Below, one piece after another: positions 5,607 through 5,754 of a stretch of DNA of 5,754 bases. The stretch spans positions 1-5,754 of the forward strand of contig CAJMRV010000114.1 of assembly GCA_905215795.1 (NCBI GenBank). Direction: 5' to 3'. Position 1 is the stretch's first letter, and each line of letters starts with the position of its first letter. Under the pieces are notes generated by a model. It did no database searches, was not told the origin of the DNA, and was given only the letters and a program-made list of their open reading frames with translations. This stretch comes from an uncultured bacterium. Lineage in GTDB: Bacteria; Pseudomonadota; Gammaproteobacteria; Burkholderiales; Burkholderiaceae_F. Both the position numbers and the translations under genes were made by a program.

Positions 5607-5670
5607 TAGCAACTGATAGCAATTGATGGCAACTGATATCAACTGATGCCGATCGACGCCGACTGACGGC
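5601..5670. repeat. Seven-unit 10-bp tandem repeat overlapping the rmuC stop codon
   Basis: Seven contiguous 10-bp units follow one another without gaps. The first two are AATTGATAGC and AACTGATAGC. Units 3-5 keep AAYTGAT and vary in the last three bases. Units 6 (GATCGACGCC) and 7 (GACTGACGGC) are degenerate and more GC-rich. The consensus is AAYTGATRSC. The rmuC TGA (5604-5606) lies in unit 1. Because 10 is not a multiple of 3, the TGA of units 1-5 falls in all three forward frames. Confidence 0.9.
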
Positions 5671-5689
5671 GTCCGGCCGTTCGGAAACG

Positions 5690-5730
5690 AAAACGGGCCG
5701 TCCCCCGGTTCTTGGAGGACGGCCCGTTTT
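5690..5730. terminator. Rho-independent terminator after rmuC, usable in both directions
   Basis: A perfect 14-bp inverted repeat pairs AAAACGGGCCGTCC (5690-5703) with GGACGGCCCGTTTT (5717-5730) around a 13-nt loop. The right arm ends in TTTT for rightward transcripts. The left arm begins with AAAA, giving a U-run for leftward transcripts, so it could also serve a convergent gene beyond the window. It follows the rmuC stop by about 84 bp. Confidence 0.88.
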
Positions 5731-5754
5731 GGTGCGCTGGGCATGCGCAGTATC

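Noticed and set aside
5731..5754. Bases after the final terminator, including GCGC and GCATGC motifs
   Set aside because: The stretch is too short to assign. The small symmetric motifs are expected by chance in GC-rich DNA.

Overview
The window (5,754 bp, GC-rich) holds ordinary bacterial chromosome and reads as a proteobacterium. The antiporter and RmuC resemble enterobacterial YbaL and RmuC over their conserved domains, and the tRNA is a standard bacterial tRNA-Arg(ACG). High GC and GC-biased third codon positions would fit a betaproteobacterium (Burkholderiales), but that placement is a guess. I see no mobile element, CRISPR array, phage gene or rRNA.

Layout: (1) 1-54, minus strand: the 5' two-thirds of tRNA-Arg(ACG), cut by the window edge, with a plausible promoter at 70-98. 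(2) 55-350: a divergent intergenic region. A perfect extended -10 (TGCTATAAT, 241-249) drives rightward transcription and is flanked by a near-perfect 11-bp inverted repeat that looks like an operator. (3) 351-2408, plus: a 685-aa YbaL/Kef-type monovalent cation:proton antiporter with a C-terminal RCK (TrkA-N) domain, followed by an unusual charged tail of about 115 residues. (4) 2476-3774, plus: an unrecognised 432-aa protein with one N-terminal membrane helix, a coiled coil and a long Lys/Glu/Ala/Pro tail. It lies 67 bp behind the antiporter with no terminator between, and a strong terminator follows at 3829-3867, so the two are probably one operon. (5) 4077-5606, plus: a 509-aa RmuC-family protein, probably transcribed separately. 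(6) 5601-5670: a 10-bp tandem array that begins inside the rmuC stop codon. (7) 5690-5730: a 14-bp terminator usable in both directions.

The observation most worth following is that the antiporter tail and the neighbouring membrane protein share a 38-residue module that aligns without gaps (antiporter 609-646, neighbour 181-218). It is a small Ala-rich helix followed by a Trp-Leu and a basic aromatic segment. Together with operon linkage, this suggests the two proteins act together or bind the same partner. The antiporter's RCK domain has also lost the glycines of its nucleotide-binding loop, so its gating may differ from that of classical Kef/YbaL proteins. A protein-level partner replacing nucleotide control is a testable but unproven idea.
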